The notes beneath the pieces were generated by a model. The model ran no database searches. It worked only from the letters and a program-made list of their open reading frames with translations, and was not told the DNA's origin. From Diplosphaera chodatii (taxonomy: Eukaryota; Chlorophyta; Trebouxiophyceae; Prasiolales; Stichococcaceae), in contig JAALGY010000054.1 in NCBI GenBank assembly GCA_032358165.1, positions 1 through 64,000 on the forward strand: a DNA stretch of 64,000 nt. The letters run 5' to 3'. A program made the translations under genes and the position numbers. Shown piece after piece: positions 54,260-64,000 of this stretch; within the stretch, counting starts at the first letter, position 1, and each line of letters starts with the position of its first letter.

Positions 54260-55357
54260 AACCAGTGGGTGCTCGGCAATTCGGGCGGCAACGCAGGTCA
54301 GCCACCAGGGGCTATGGCGGTCGGTAAACACATGCTATATGGAGCATTGACATCCCCTGCACTAGTACAACAGGCTCATGTCCAGTGCAATGCCAAGCTG
54401 GCGGCACCTGTGGTTCCCAGGCAGACGGCTGCTGCGTTCCCATGGCTGCCCGGCGGCAGCCTGGATCCACTGCTGCTGTCCGCCCGCGAGGAGGACCGGC
54501 GCCTTCGCCACCGCCTCACACCTGAACTGATGACCACCTGCGTGCGCACACTGGCAAACGGTGAGGCGGCGGGCGCTGACGAATATGATGCTCAAGCACC
54601 TGCCTCAGCCACACCTGGAGATGATATTTGCATACTTCGAGCTGTGCTGGGCCACTGGCAAGACGCCAGCTAGCTGGAAGCACAGCGATACAGTGCTGTT
54701 TCACAGGAAGGGCGACGTGTCAAGTCCAGCCAACTACAGGCCAATCGCGCTGCACCTGACGATATACAAGCTGTGGACTAGCATCATCACACAGATGCTG
54801 CAGGGATGATCAGCAGCGCTCAGAAAGGCTTTCGCAGATACCGCTGCTGCGAGCGGCAGCTGCAACTATTGACAAGCGTCATTGAGGATGCAAAGCTCAG
54901 CAAGAAGAACCTGTTCCACTCCTCAACAGATCACACTTGTCTATTCAAAATCATGGCTGACCTTGGATTCCCAGCAGATGTGGTACTGGTGGTGAAAAGT
55001 GTATACAATATGCTACGACCAGCATCTCCACACCCGCCGGCCAGTAAGATACGAGCAGAGAAGATTGAAAGAGAGTCTGGTGTGAAGAGTTTCCACCAGA
55101 CTGAAAGAGCTGGGGGTGCTGGACACCATGCGGGCCAGAGTCCTTACGGGGATAATGCATCTGCCGTACTCAACATCAACTCAGTTGATGTACCTTCCAG
55201 GAGACCAGCTTGGCTTCAGGATGAAGTCGATGCTGCCAGCGTACGCGCGGCTGTCAGGCGAGACGCTGGTGCACGCCCTGGAAGACAGAGGGCAGCTGGG
55301 CGCCCTTACTCGCGCTCCGACGCACGCCCACCTGCAAGCACAACACAAATCTGGTGA
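54260..55357 (+). pseudogene. LINE reverse transcriptase fragments, broken
   Basis: The frame at 54,561-54,809 carries GKTPASWKHSDTVLFHRKGD, then SSPANYRPIALHLTIYKLW, the classic reverse transcriptase fingers motifs. The thumb-side sequence follows in another frame (MISSAQKGFRRYRCCERQLQ; LFKIMADLGFPADVVLVVKS). I do not see an intact catalytic Y/F-x-D-D box, and the palm is apparently shortened. Further element sequence continues in new frames to about 55,955. Confidence 0.78.
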
Positions 55358-56159
55358 GACATTCTCGATGGCCCGGCCCAACAAACAGTGGCTGACGTAT
55401 GCCAGATCCGCTATGAGCCTGAGAAAGGCAGCATGGGTCCACAAGATGGATCTGCAGGTAGATATGCCTTTGCAACCATTCAGCCGCGCTGCAGGCAGAT
55501 CAGACCTCTCACAAGTGGTGCAAGATGCAAACAGAATGCATGATGTCTATGGGGACATGGTAAGCCTGCATGTTCACATCTTGTTGCCACTGTGGGAGGT
55601 GAGGGTGTTCAACCTCCGCCAAGTCGTGGCGGTGTCAGGAGACTGCCAGCATGTACTGAGCTGGCGCAGGGTGCAGACATGCTTCCCGCAGGCTGGAAGG
55701 ACGCAAAGGAAAGCCATCTGGCTGCTAACCCAGCTACTCTGCGGTAGCAGATTCAGGCTGACAGACAAGGCTGCAGAGTACGACAGGGTTGGACACCTGC
55801 CTTTCTGCCTGGAGCAGCGCCTCCTGCCGCAGGATCTCTGGGTCGGAGTACCGGCGCACGCACCAGCGGCGCCGCCAGCCCCACAGCAGCGGTGCCAGCA
55901 GACAGCCGGCGGGTTGCCCCCCAAATCACCGCCCGCCTCGTCAACCTTGCGCTGAGGGCGAAAGGGGTTGCCACGCACGCCAGCAGAAGGAAAGCGGCGA
56001 ACGAGGCTCAGGGTGTGGACGGTCGCGCTCCCGTGCAGCCCATCCCCTCGAGCCTGCTGCAGGGCAGAGTAAGCATCGCTAGGCATGAATGCAACCCAGA
56101 CAGGGATGTCGAGCCAAGCGGTGCACACCATGTGACACGAGTCTTGCGAACAGGCATCT

Positions 56160-57000
56160 ATGAAAGCTTTGGCAATGATGGCTGCTATGCAGGTGTCTAA
56201 TTGGAGCACAAGGCCAGAGACCTGCATAAGCTCTTCTGGCATGCAGCTCCTCACCAAGGAAACGACACAGGGTTTGGTGCTGCGGTGCACAACCTGCTGG
56301 TACGCAGTCGCATCGGCAGAGCGGAGGCGCGCACCGGCACGTTTGCACACGACAACTGGCTCCTGCCGCGCACAACCAGGACAAGTGTCCAAAGCACCTT
56401 CCAGTCACGGAATGGAATGGTTTGCATCGCCATTGACCCACTGCCAAAGCTTTGCCCAGTGCGCAAGCACGGATGTGCATGATCAATGCTTTGGTGCGCT
56501 AACAGATGCATTCAAGCATCAATGGACAGGCTCAGGGTACTTTAGCCCACCTGCAAAGGAGGCAGAGACGGCTGCAGCGGTAAAGTGGGCAGTGATGGCC
56601 ACCAGGTCGGGCACGCCCACCTGCACTGTTGGCACCATCCCAGACTTTGGGGACATGCATGGTATCGACACGATGATTAGTGAGCACGACTGTATTCACG
56701 TCCTGTGCAGACTGCCAGCAGGGTGCCTGATGCTGGAGGATGTAAATTCTTGGCACAACAGGCAGCGCCGGGGCGCCTCAAGTTTGGAATCAAGTTGGTG
56801 ATCATCTCCAATGCACAAGGGTTCGAGAGGTATGCACGCAGGGCCAAATTCGAGGACCTGGAGGAAGCCATAGATGATGCAGTCCAGGGGCGGGGCCCAT
56901 GGGTGTGGTGTCCGAACATGACCAGCCCGCCCGCGGCGGAGGCCGCCATCACGAGAATCCACGAAGGCAACGAGCCCGCCTACACAAGGTACACACCCAC
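56160..57000 (+). pseudogene. Accessory segment of the retrotransposon, unassigned
   Basis: Between the reverse transcriptase and RNase H parts, the frame 56,160-56,801 and its continuation at 56,705-57,139 contain FGALTDAFKHQWTGSGYFSP, TPTCTVGTIPDFGD, HVLCRLPAGCLMLEDVNSW and LKFGIKLVIISNAQGFERYA. The F-S-P-P step and the overall strand pattern loosely resemble N6-adenine methyltransferase-like folds (NPPY type), but the match is too weak for assignment. It is probably part of the element rather than a host gene. Confidence 0.4.
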
Positions 57001-57019
57001 CTTTCATCACAGAACACCT

Positions 57020-57837
57020 CTTTCAGGCCGCCACAATGTCAATGCAGCCACGTGCATTCCCAAACCCCAAGGGCATTGCATACACAGACTGCAGCACGAA
57101 GGGCACCTCAGTCACAGGTGCTGTCGTTTCAGAGGCTGAAGGCATTGAGATCTCTATGAAGATGCAGGATCATGCAGGGTAGCTCAACACATGCCTGCAT
57201 GGGGAGCTTGATGCTATCCATCAGCCTGACCACTTTGTCTGGCCTCCGCCACAGGGCCAGCGATACATTGATGACGGACAGTCAAGACGGAACTGGACCT
57301 CATCAGTATTGGCCTGCGTGCACCAGAAAGGCTGAGAGTTAGTAAACATAGGGATATTGTGCTGCAGATAGCCCAGATGGTTGCAGCATCGCCCGCCAGT
57401 TCCACATGCACAAGGTGAAGGCACATGTGGATATTAGAGGAAACACGCAGGCTGACAAGCTTGCTGATGAAGCGCACACCGAGCAGTTTCCACAGGTCTC
57501 TGCGGCAGCTGGCGAGGCGGGCCGCGGCCAACACTGGATCATGTACACGCCACGGGGCGCTGGAGGAGCGCCGGGTGCCCGCGAGCTGTGGGCTGTCAAC
57601 AACCTCAAAGGCCACGTCCTGGCGCTGGCGACAGCTGCACAAAGGAAACAGGTATTGCATGACTCCAAGCATTCCGTCATCAAACAGATCAACCACCTGC
57701 TTGAGCACGATGGCGGCATTGCCATAAACATCTCGAATGCCTTCTGGTGGCATAGACGCCTGACACCGCTGGAGATGCACAATGCCATGCAGATCCCATG
57801 CCACCGCCTGCATAGCAAATGTAGAGACGCCAGGTAG
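57020..57837 (+). pseudogene. LINE RNase H domain, broken by stops
   Basis: KGIAYTDCSTKGTSVTGAVV supplies the first catalytic Asp block and HGELDAIHQ the Glu block, after an intervening stop near 57,181. HKVKAHVDIRGNTQADKLAD (frame of 57,406-57,837) supplies the terminal His/Asp block. At least three in-frame stops separate these parts. RNase H is found in a subset of plant and algal LINE elements. Confidence 0.75.
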
Positions 57838-58150
57838 ACAGGGACCGCAAGCGCTGTCCTCAACACTATATGCCCCTGTGCAAGCAATTAGCAGATGACG
57901 CTCAACATGCGCTGTTGGAAGACTGCACGCACAGTGACGTCAGGCCACTCATCACCGCAAGGCACGACATGGCAGTAAGGACTTGCTGGGACGCGCTGAA
58001 GATGGGCAGATACGGTACACTGCCTATGTGGACTGACCTTGATCTTCGGTCCAGGTCACAGCGGTCGCAGGGTCAACCACGGAGGAGGAAGCTTCCCAGC
58101 TTCTTGCTAGACCGCTCTGCACAGCACAGCACAGCATTCATGACATCGTA

Positions 58151-59185
58151 GTGATGCAGGTGCAAGATGACTTCGAGCCCAAGGATGCGCATGGGAACCC
58201 GATGGAGAAGTTGAGGTGGTTGAAGGCCAATGAGGACCATCCCTGGGATCGCTTCCCCAATGGCAGAGGCAAGGTGACCACTCACCTTTTGGAAGTGAAG
58301 TACACCTATGACTTGCAGGTCCAAGCCCTGGTGCAGAAGGCGGACGGGCAACACTCAGGCCTTGCAGCTGCAATGAGCACCAAGGGGTGGGGTGCAGTGG
58401 AGGTGCACCCCATCATCGTAGGCGCAGCGGGCATGATGCGGCAAAACACCTGTGATGTTGTGCAGGAGCTGGGAGTGCCGCCAGCTGCTATGACGACCGT
58501 GCTAACCAAGCTGTCGTTGGATGGCATCAAGCACACGTCACAGGTTCTTACAGAGAGACACCCCTACCTCAGTCGTGAAGGGACCGACTTGCACTGCGGC
58601 CCTGGAGAAGAGGAGGAGGAGGAGCAGCCCCGCCCTCCGCCTGACATGCTAGCACCGGCCAGCCGCCGCGCGCCCAGGCGGCACACACAAGGAGCTTCGA
58701 CACAGTCGGCCGGCGGCGCCCCTGCTCGTCACGACATGACAACTATGAGTACTAGAGGCAGATGCATTGTGCTCACACAGCCCGCATGTGAACAGATGCT
58801 GCAGCATCACACAGCAGCGACCAAGATGGACCCTGCTGACGCTACGCCATGGCGCAAGCGCCCATGCTCTGAGGAGGTTGCGAACCCTGCTGTACTGACC
58901 CGTGGGTCAGAACGACAGGCAGCCAGGCCAACGAGGCACCAAGATGGCGCACCATTAAGCAGTGATGAAGCTGAGGCTGAGGAGCAGCCCAAGTCGTGCG
59001 CACCTGAGGGTGCAAAACGCCTCAACTTGTCATCACCGGCAGCCGTTGTGTCATCAGTGCAGGATACACCACCAGCAGACATCAGTGACCCCTGCAGGGG
59101 TACCGCAGATGAGCCACAGCTCCGCAGGATCACCAGGGAGAGGCACTATGAGGGCCGCGGCAGCATCAGCACCTGCGGGTGCTGA
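58151..59185 (+). pseudogene. LINE C-terminal region (344-codon open frame)
   Basis: The longest surviving frame of the element. After EVKYTYDLQVQ comes AVEVHPIIVGAAGMMRQNTC, the 'VGxxG' segment that follows the polymerase region in many algal and plant LINE-type elements. The rest is acidic and Pro/Ala-rich low complexity. A second overlapping frame continues to 59,756 with a basic tail (HRPKRACRPPARFDEL). Confidence 0.6.
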
Positions 59186-59756
59186 CGGTCGGGGCGAGGT
59201 GCCCCAGAAGAAGCGCTGTGCAAAGTCACAGCTGTCGCTCCAGCACGGCCGCAGGCCGCAGCGGCAACAGCTTGGTACCTCCACCCACCAGCGACACACA
59301 CCTCAGGAGATTGCCTCACTACATGCATGCATTGATGCCTCGCCAAGTGCATGTACTGATGACAAGCATGGGGTGATTCACCGCCCCAAACGTGCCTGCA
59401 GGCCTCCAGCCAGATTTGACGAGCTAACCTTTGCCCCGATCCCTGAGGCACAGGATACAGCCACAACCAAGTCGCCCTCTGCTCGGACTGGAAGGGGCTC
59501 CTGCCGCCCCCAGCGTCGACGCCGCTGCCCCGCCTCGGTTCCAGCCTCGTCAGGGCGCCACACCGCCCCAACACAGGCCGACAACCGCAGAGCTAAGACC
59601 CATTGCTTGCCGTTGCTTTACTCCCAGTCTGCTGAACAGCATGTCACCTCGTTGATGGGCACTCGTGTGTCCCCTGCCCAAGATGATGGGCTGCCATTCG
59701 ACAGGGGTAAAGACGCGCCAAGATTTGCGAAGCGGAAACGCAGGGCATCATACTGA

Positions 59757-60128
59757 TGCTGCTTGTGTATGTGTCTTTAACTTGTAGGCAGGGCGACCTG
59801 CCGAGGGATGGCAACCCGTGAAACAGTGGCTTGATGATACATTGGGCCTGGACTTCTCAAGTCCACCAGCTGGGAATCGGGATGTCTTGATTTACGCTGG
59901 CAGCCTCCTAATTGCTTGAGGCGCTTTGCGTTGTACTCTCAGCTTTCAACATTTGTTCAACCTCTCCACGTTTTACTCCTGCTTTGCGAGCTTGAGTGCA
60001 CAGCTTTCACACGCAGTCCGCCGCTCTTCCCTCGGTGGCCTAGCTGCTGTGTGTCTGTTTCAAATAGAAACTTGACGTTGAAAGTGCAGAGCTCTGCAGT
60101 ATGAACGAGCAATTTTCGGGGCGAACAG
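59757..60128. other. Gap between the retrotransposon and the 206-aa membrane protein gene
   Basis: No gene is supported. The 3' end of the element and the promoter of the next gene should be here. The stretch is less GC-rich than average. Confidence 0.4.
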
Positions 60129-61392
60129 ATGGTGATCACTGCATCCATGCTACCGCCTGATCCGCAGCAACTGGTCGCCGACGCCCACGCTGGTTCATAA
60201 CCCTTTGCTCCTATCCTGTGGCCCAATCCTGGCAGATGCAGGTATCAAGAAGAACCATGCGCCAACCCGTCAGCCAGGAGCCCAATATGATTAGCAAGTC
60301 TATAGTGACGACACGTCCAAGCAGCTCGCGCCGCCGGCGCAGATTGTCATCACTGGCGCTAGCACAGTGGGTGCCCTGCAGTGACAATGCAAGCATTCTC
60401 CGCATCAATTCTGTTTGGGTACATGCTCTGCCGACTGCTCAACTTCGATTTGTTGGCACGCAGGGCCAACGGCCGTGAGCCACCTGCAGCGCCAGTGCGC
60501 AAATTGACTACAGCCGAGAAGGCGGCAATTGCAAGGGCAGAGAAAGATAGACGGGTGCACAGAGCTCGTGTGTTATTTCACTGCATCGGGCTCTATTTAG
60601 CAGCTGGTCAGGCGCTTGCACGCCTCGGCATGCAAGCTCAATGGGGATGGTGTGTCTTATGCAGGAGAGGGTGAAGCTTCTACAGCTGGAGCCGGTTTTC
60701 GAAGCTGGGGATGCTTATATGCAATCCCGTAGCAGACTCGTCTTCGCAGGCCTGGGCTTCCTAGGAGTGGCTTTTGGATTGTTCCTGATCGTGCTGGCCG
60801 AATCACCTCATGTAAGCTGCAGCCATGGGCACTCCATTGGTAATGTACATGCGCACCATGTGAAGACAGCAGGTGAGAAGAAGTGCCTGACCAATGAGTT
60901 GACGATAGCTTCATGCTGCACCTGTGATGTGCTGCAGGACGCAGCACAGCAGTTTGCCACACAGCTCGAGATGGCAGTCATTGTGGGAAAGGGTGGCGCC
61001 CTGCTTTTGACCAGCGCCACAGGTGATATTCGTGTGCTACCCTGCCGTTTGCACTTCAGAATGATGATGGCTTTGCTTGCCACTCCCGGTACTTGTGTTG
61101 CTAGCATACTCTGTTACATCTGCTCAGAAGCAGCCTGCAGCCTAGATGTGGGTTCTAGCCAATTGTGCGGGTTTGTACGTGCTGCACGACATCTGACATA
61201 TTTGCAACGATTGCGGCAACCATGCTGTCGACTGTCGCAGCTGGGTTGGCAACCCTGGAGTACGTGATGTCGCGTGCGAAGGTGCATGTGGCTTTCTCCG
61301 AGCGCTGCTATGCGCTAGGTGACACCTACACACCAGAGCAGCTAGCAGCAGAGTGCCGGGCGCTGAAGGGGCCCAAGTACAATTTTCTCTGA
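60129..61392 (+). CDS. Unrecognised membrane protein, 206 aa
   Basis: Five exons join in phase: 60129-60192, 60382-60554, 60665-60811, 60938-61022 and 61241-61392. I do not recognise the family. Visible parts are a short polar N-terminus (MVITASMLPPDPQQLV), hydrophobic segment 1 (FSASILFGYMLCRLL, about residues 26-40), a charged cytosol-type stretch (TTAEKAAIARAEKDRRERVK), hydrophobic segment 2 (LVFAGLGFLGVAFGLFLIVL, about 102-121), segment 3 (AVIVGKGGALLLTSATGLAT, about 140-160), and a polar C-terminus with EQLAAECRALKGPKYNFL. There is no clear plastid leader. Exact phase agreement at all four junctions, using GT-AG sites throughout, supports a real gene. Confidence 0.6.
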
Positions 61393-62122
61393 TCACACAA
61401 ATCTTAGGAGCTGGCATCCGCAATCAGTTAAGATGGGTTGGCTGCCATTTCTGGCAGGTCCAAGGAAGTGAACTGCACATCGCACATCAGCAACGCATAT
61501 GTTTTTATCAGGCAGCCAGTGTGATGATATGAGCATGTCAGGTGTATATGCTGAGCAGCATCATAAGGCATGCATCAGCCGATGCTCTATCTCGGAAGTC
61601 AGTTTTTTATGTAGGGATAACAGCATGTGCATACAGAAGCAGGTGGCTGTTGTGAGATAGTGATGCGAAAGCATGTCACGGTGGGTGTGTGCATGTGGAA
61701 AAATGTAACCTAGGTGATGGCGGTTGTGCAACATGTTGTTTACCAGACCAGCCAGAGACCAGAGCTCGTTGCGCAACAGCAACAATGCCTGCTCAATTGC
61801 AACGGCAACGGCAAGATACAAGGCATACATGGCGGCAGCCCTAGCAGATAGACATGCAGGTGCAGATGGCGGCAGAGGTGATGGTGGCAGCATGTACCCC
61901 TGATGTGTGCGCCTCACAGTACCCGTATTCAAACCCTTTACATGGGGGCCCCTTGGCCTGTGCCCTGTATGCGAGTGTAACACAACTGATGCATGACACT
62001 GAGCAACCATTGGGTGCCGACTTAAAAGTCCTACGGCCGTAGCTCTTTCAGGAATATGCGCACTCATGCCATGCAAGAGGGACGTGGCCTTTCATCGAGC
62101 AGGCCGCATGGCGCACCCACAC
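61393..62122. other. Region between the 206-aa gene and sucrose-phosphate synthase
   Basis: Two genes converge here. It probably contains the unresolved last exon of the minus-strand sucrose-phosphate synthase (a possible short exon near 61,850) and its 3' untranslated region; TGTAAA on the minus strand lies near 61,935. No other gene is supported. Confidence 0.4.
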
Positions 62123-63790
62123 CTGAGTGTTCACGTCAGAGTTGGGTGGGAGGCCCTGAAGCAGGTCCTCCAGGGGGCCCGTGTCGTCGGCCGGCGCCCA
62201 CCGCACCCGCTCCCCAAACATCTTCTTCGACAGCTTCACCTGCATCCGCTCGATCGCCACCTGCGGAAGCGTGAGAATCAATAGATGCTCACCCAGACAT
62301 CAACCCCGTCTGCTCCCTAACCTGCAAAATCTCGTCCAACTATGTTCCCACTGTTCCAGCTCATCTTGATGCCGATTGTTTGACTGCTGTGCAGTGTCAT
62401 GATGCTCTATCATGGCCGAAGTGCAGGGTCAGCATGGACCATACTTCTGCATGCTGTCGGTCTACACAAGCAGCCAGGGCCACCCGAGAGTATGATGCCG
62501 AGACTAATCCAGCGCACCTTGTCCACGCCGGACAGCTTGGCCTCGTTGGCGGTGGCGGGGATGCGCACCAGGATCCAGGGCTGCCCACCGATCAGCTCCT
62601 GCAAGTCGCTGCAGTGGCTGCCCACCTGCGGTTGGCATGAGCAGGCCGTGTGGTCAGGCGGTGTGCACCTGTCAGGCCAGCCCCATCTACGGGCAACATG
62701 TGCTGCATCTCAGCAGATCTGCCGGGGCTGCAGTAGAGGCAGGAAGATCCTGCAGGCTGCACAGGGCGGCTCTAGCCTAATGTCAAGCAGGGATACAGGC
62801 GCCAGCGGTGGTAAACGGCCAAGCCGCGATGCTCAGTCACTGAAACACAAACCCAGAGCTGCAGCCAAGCGCCGTACCCCGTGTGCGCCCAGCCTTGGCA
62901 GTCCAAGCCATCAGGAAGGCACCATCATTGTCAAGAGGACCCTAGACCCTGATCACCAGCAGCTTGCTGCCGCCGTCCTCCTTGGCGAAGGGCGCGGGCA
63001 CCAGCACCACGAAGCGGTCCAGGGGGACGCCGAAGCGGTGGCCCAGGTACCGCAGCGCCAGCGCGCGGCTGGCCCGCAGCGGCGTCACGTGCACGCAGCT
63101 CTGCAGCGGCGCGGCCGACACCCACCCCGCCTTGCCGGGCACCATCTGCTCATGAGGTATGGACGTGTAACGCTGAGCTGTGCATCGGTAAGCACCAGAC
63201 ATAGATGTGTCGCTCCCGAGGTCATGATCCAAGCATGCAAAGGGTGCCGAGGTGTGAATGCAAACAGCTCTGTCTGATTTCTGAAGACAACACGAGCCAG
63301 GCGCAGCCTTGAAGCAGCACCTGCAGCGTGAGGTGGCACCGGTAGCCGTTCATGCGCAGCCGCTTGCGCAGGCGGTCGACCACCGTCGTCGGCGGCAGCC
63401 CGCCCTTGCTGCCCAGCGCCGACTTGGCGCGCTCGTCCAGCTCCTGCAGCGCCAGGATGGTCTGCGCCTCGGGGGCGGGGTTGAGCGGGGTTTGAGCTGC
63501 GAAAGCCGGGGGTGGTGGGCCAGAGTGGGCTCGCGAATTGGGCTGCGTGGTGGCTGCTGCCTCGCCCAGGCGCCGCCCGCCCCGAGCATGTGCTGCCAAC
63601 ATGGCGGCACGCATCGGCTCACCAGCCGCCAGCGGACTCTTGCTCTGCTTCACGCTCTTGCAGCATTGTCGCAACCCTCAGCACGGCACCCCAGATGCTG
63701 TAGCAGCACCCACCATGACGATGTGGTGCGGGTGGATGCGCGGGGGCGCCGCGCCGCTGGACTCCTGCTGCTCCGAGCCGTCCTCAGCGC
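62123..63790 (-). CDS. Sucrose-phosphate synthase, C-terminal part, partial
   Basis: Five exons in phase on the minus strand: 63710-63790, 63321-63496, 62948-63145, 62518-62625 and 62123-62260. The gene starts beyond the right edge, and the final exon and stop are unresolved. PTTVVDRLRKRLRMNGYRCH, then VHVTPLRASRALALRYLGHR and FGVPLDRFVVLV match the sucrose-phosphatase-like C-terminal domain of plant and algal SPS. There the RCH and ASRxxALRYL blocks are diagnostic. SPS makes sucrose 6-phosphate from UDP-glucose and fructose 6-phosphate in the cytosol. The catalytic GT-B domain is not in the window. Where a HAD phosphatase would carry its DxDxT nucleophile loop, this protein reads HHIVMVAQTPL, so this domain is probably not catalytic, as in other SPS proteins. 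Confidence 0.72.
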
Positions 63791-64000
63791 CTGCAGCCCA
63801 GGAGGCGCCAGTCGATTGCCTCATACCTAGCTTTCCGTCAGATGGTGCTGCAGGTTGCAGGGTGCTGGGGGCAGCTCCTCATGCCGCCGCCCCCAGAGGA
63901 GCCTGCTCTCGGCAGCCGCCCCTCTGCAGGCGCCGGCATGGCATGCGCTGCCCCCAGCTGCTGCCTGCTGGACCGCTGTGGCAGCAGAGTGGCGCCACTG

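Larger units (their letters stand above)
52600..59756 (+). mobile_element. Decayed non-LTR (LINE-type) retrotransposon with endonuclease, reverse transcriptase and RNase H
   Basis: Conserved pieces occur in the order expected for a LINE on one strand but are split over frames by stops and shifts. These are an apurinic-type endonuclease, a reverse transcriptase, an RNase H domain and a C-terminal region with VEVHPIIVGAAG. The pieces differ in composition and codon use from the flanking GC-rich genes. No long terminal repeats are seen. Ends are approximate: the left edge is the first endonuclease-like sequence and the right edge is the end of the last long frame. I could not identify a poly(A) tail or target-site duplication. 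The copy cannot encode intact proteins as it stands. Confidence 0.8.

Noticed and set aside
61561..62076. 171-codon minus-strand frame downstream of sucrose-phosphate synthase
   Set aside because: Contains a hydrophobic stretch but no similarity to the SPS C-terminus, and the splice phase from the exon ending at 62123 does not select it clearly.
1..64000. tRNA, rRNA or CRISPR features
   Set aside because: No GGTTCRAAT-type tRNA arm with a plausible cloverleaf, no rRNA blocks and no spaced direct-repeat array were seen on reading; a covariance-model scan was not possible.

Overview
The window looks like nuclear DNA of a GC-rich green alga (Chlorophyta, plausibly a trebouxiophyte). It encodes nuclear copies of chloroplast proteins with transit peptides (PsbP, a lumen-type cupin, SQD2), an algal SLT-type Na+/sulfate transporter and plant-type sucrose-phosphate synthase. 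Genes are cut into many short exons, and TGTAA-type polyadenylation signals occur. No prokaryotic operon structure is visible. Most gene models were assembled by hand, joining exons where splice sites, codon phase and protein similarity agree. Model ends and non-conserved N-termini are the weakest parts.

Left part (1-12 kb): the 3' end of a secreted CBM1-like protein; a minus-strand YjgA/DarP-type (DUF615) ribosome-assembly factor; a 2.3-kb tandem duplication carrying two mTERF-like genes, the first frameshifted; and a minus-strand gene joining a SAP domain to two SPIRAL1/HN1-type microtubule-binding motifs.

Centre (12-36 kb): RFC2 (clamp loader, 11 exons); an SLT/SAC1-like sulfate transporter (27 exons, 864 aa); a 1,111-aa, 12-exon low-complexity protein of unknown function on the minus strand; and, divergent from it, a C2-domain protein with dehydrin-like repeats and a DnaJ-like zinc motif.

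Right part (36-64 kb): a reticulon-like ER membrane protein; a chloroplast (probably thylakoid-lumen) cupin; SQD2 sulfolipid synthase (13 exons, 507 aa); intronless psbP; a possible very small two-helix membrane protein; a decayed non-LTR retrotransposon of about 7 kb (endonuclease, reverse transcriptase, RNase H); an unrecognised 206-aa membrane protein; and the 3' part of sucrose-phosphate synthase, which runs off the right edge.

Links: SLT (sulfate uptake) and SQD2 (sulfolipid synthesis) both belong to sulfur economy, and PsbP, SQD2 and the cupin act in the thylakoid. The other genes look unrelated, as is usual for eukaryotic neighbours. The most unusual items are the SAP-SPIRAL1 fusion, the C2-dehydrin-like fusion, and six GC-AG introns among roughly 100 modelled introns.
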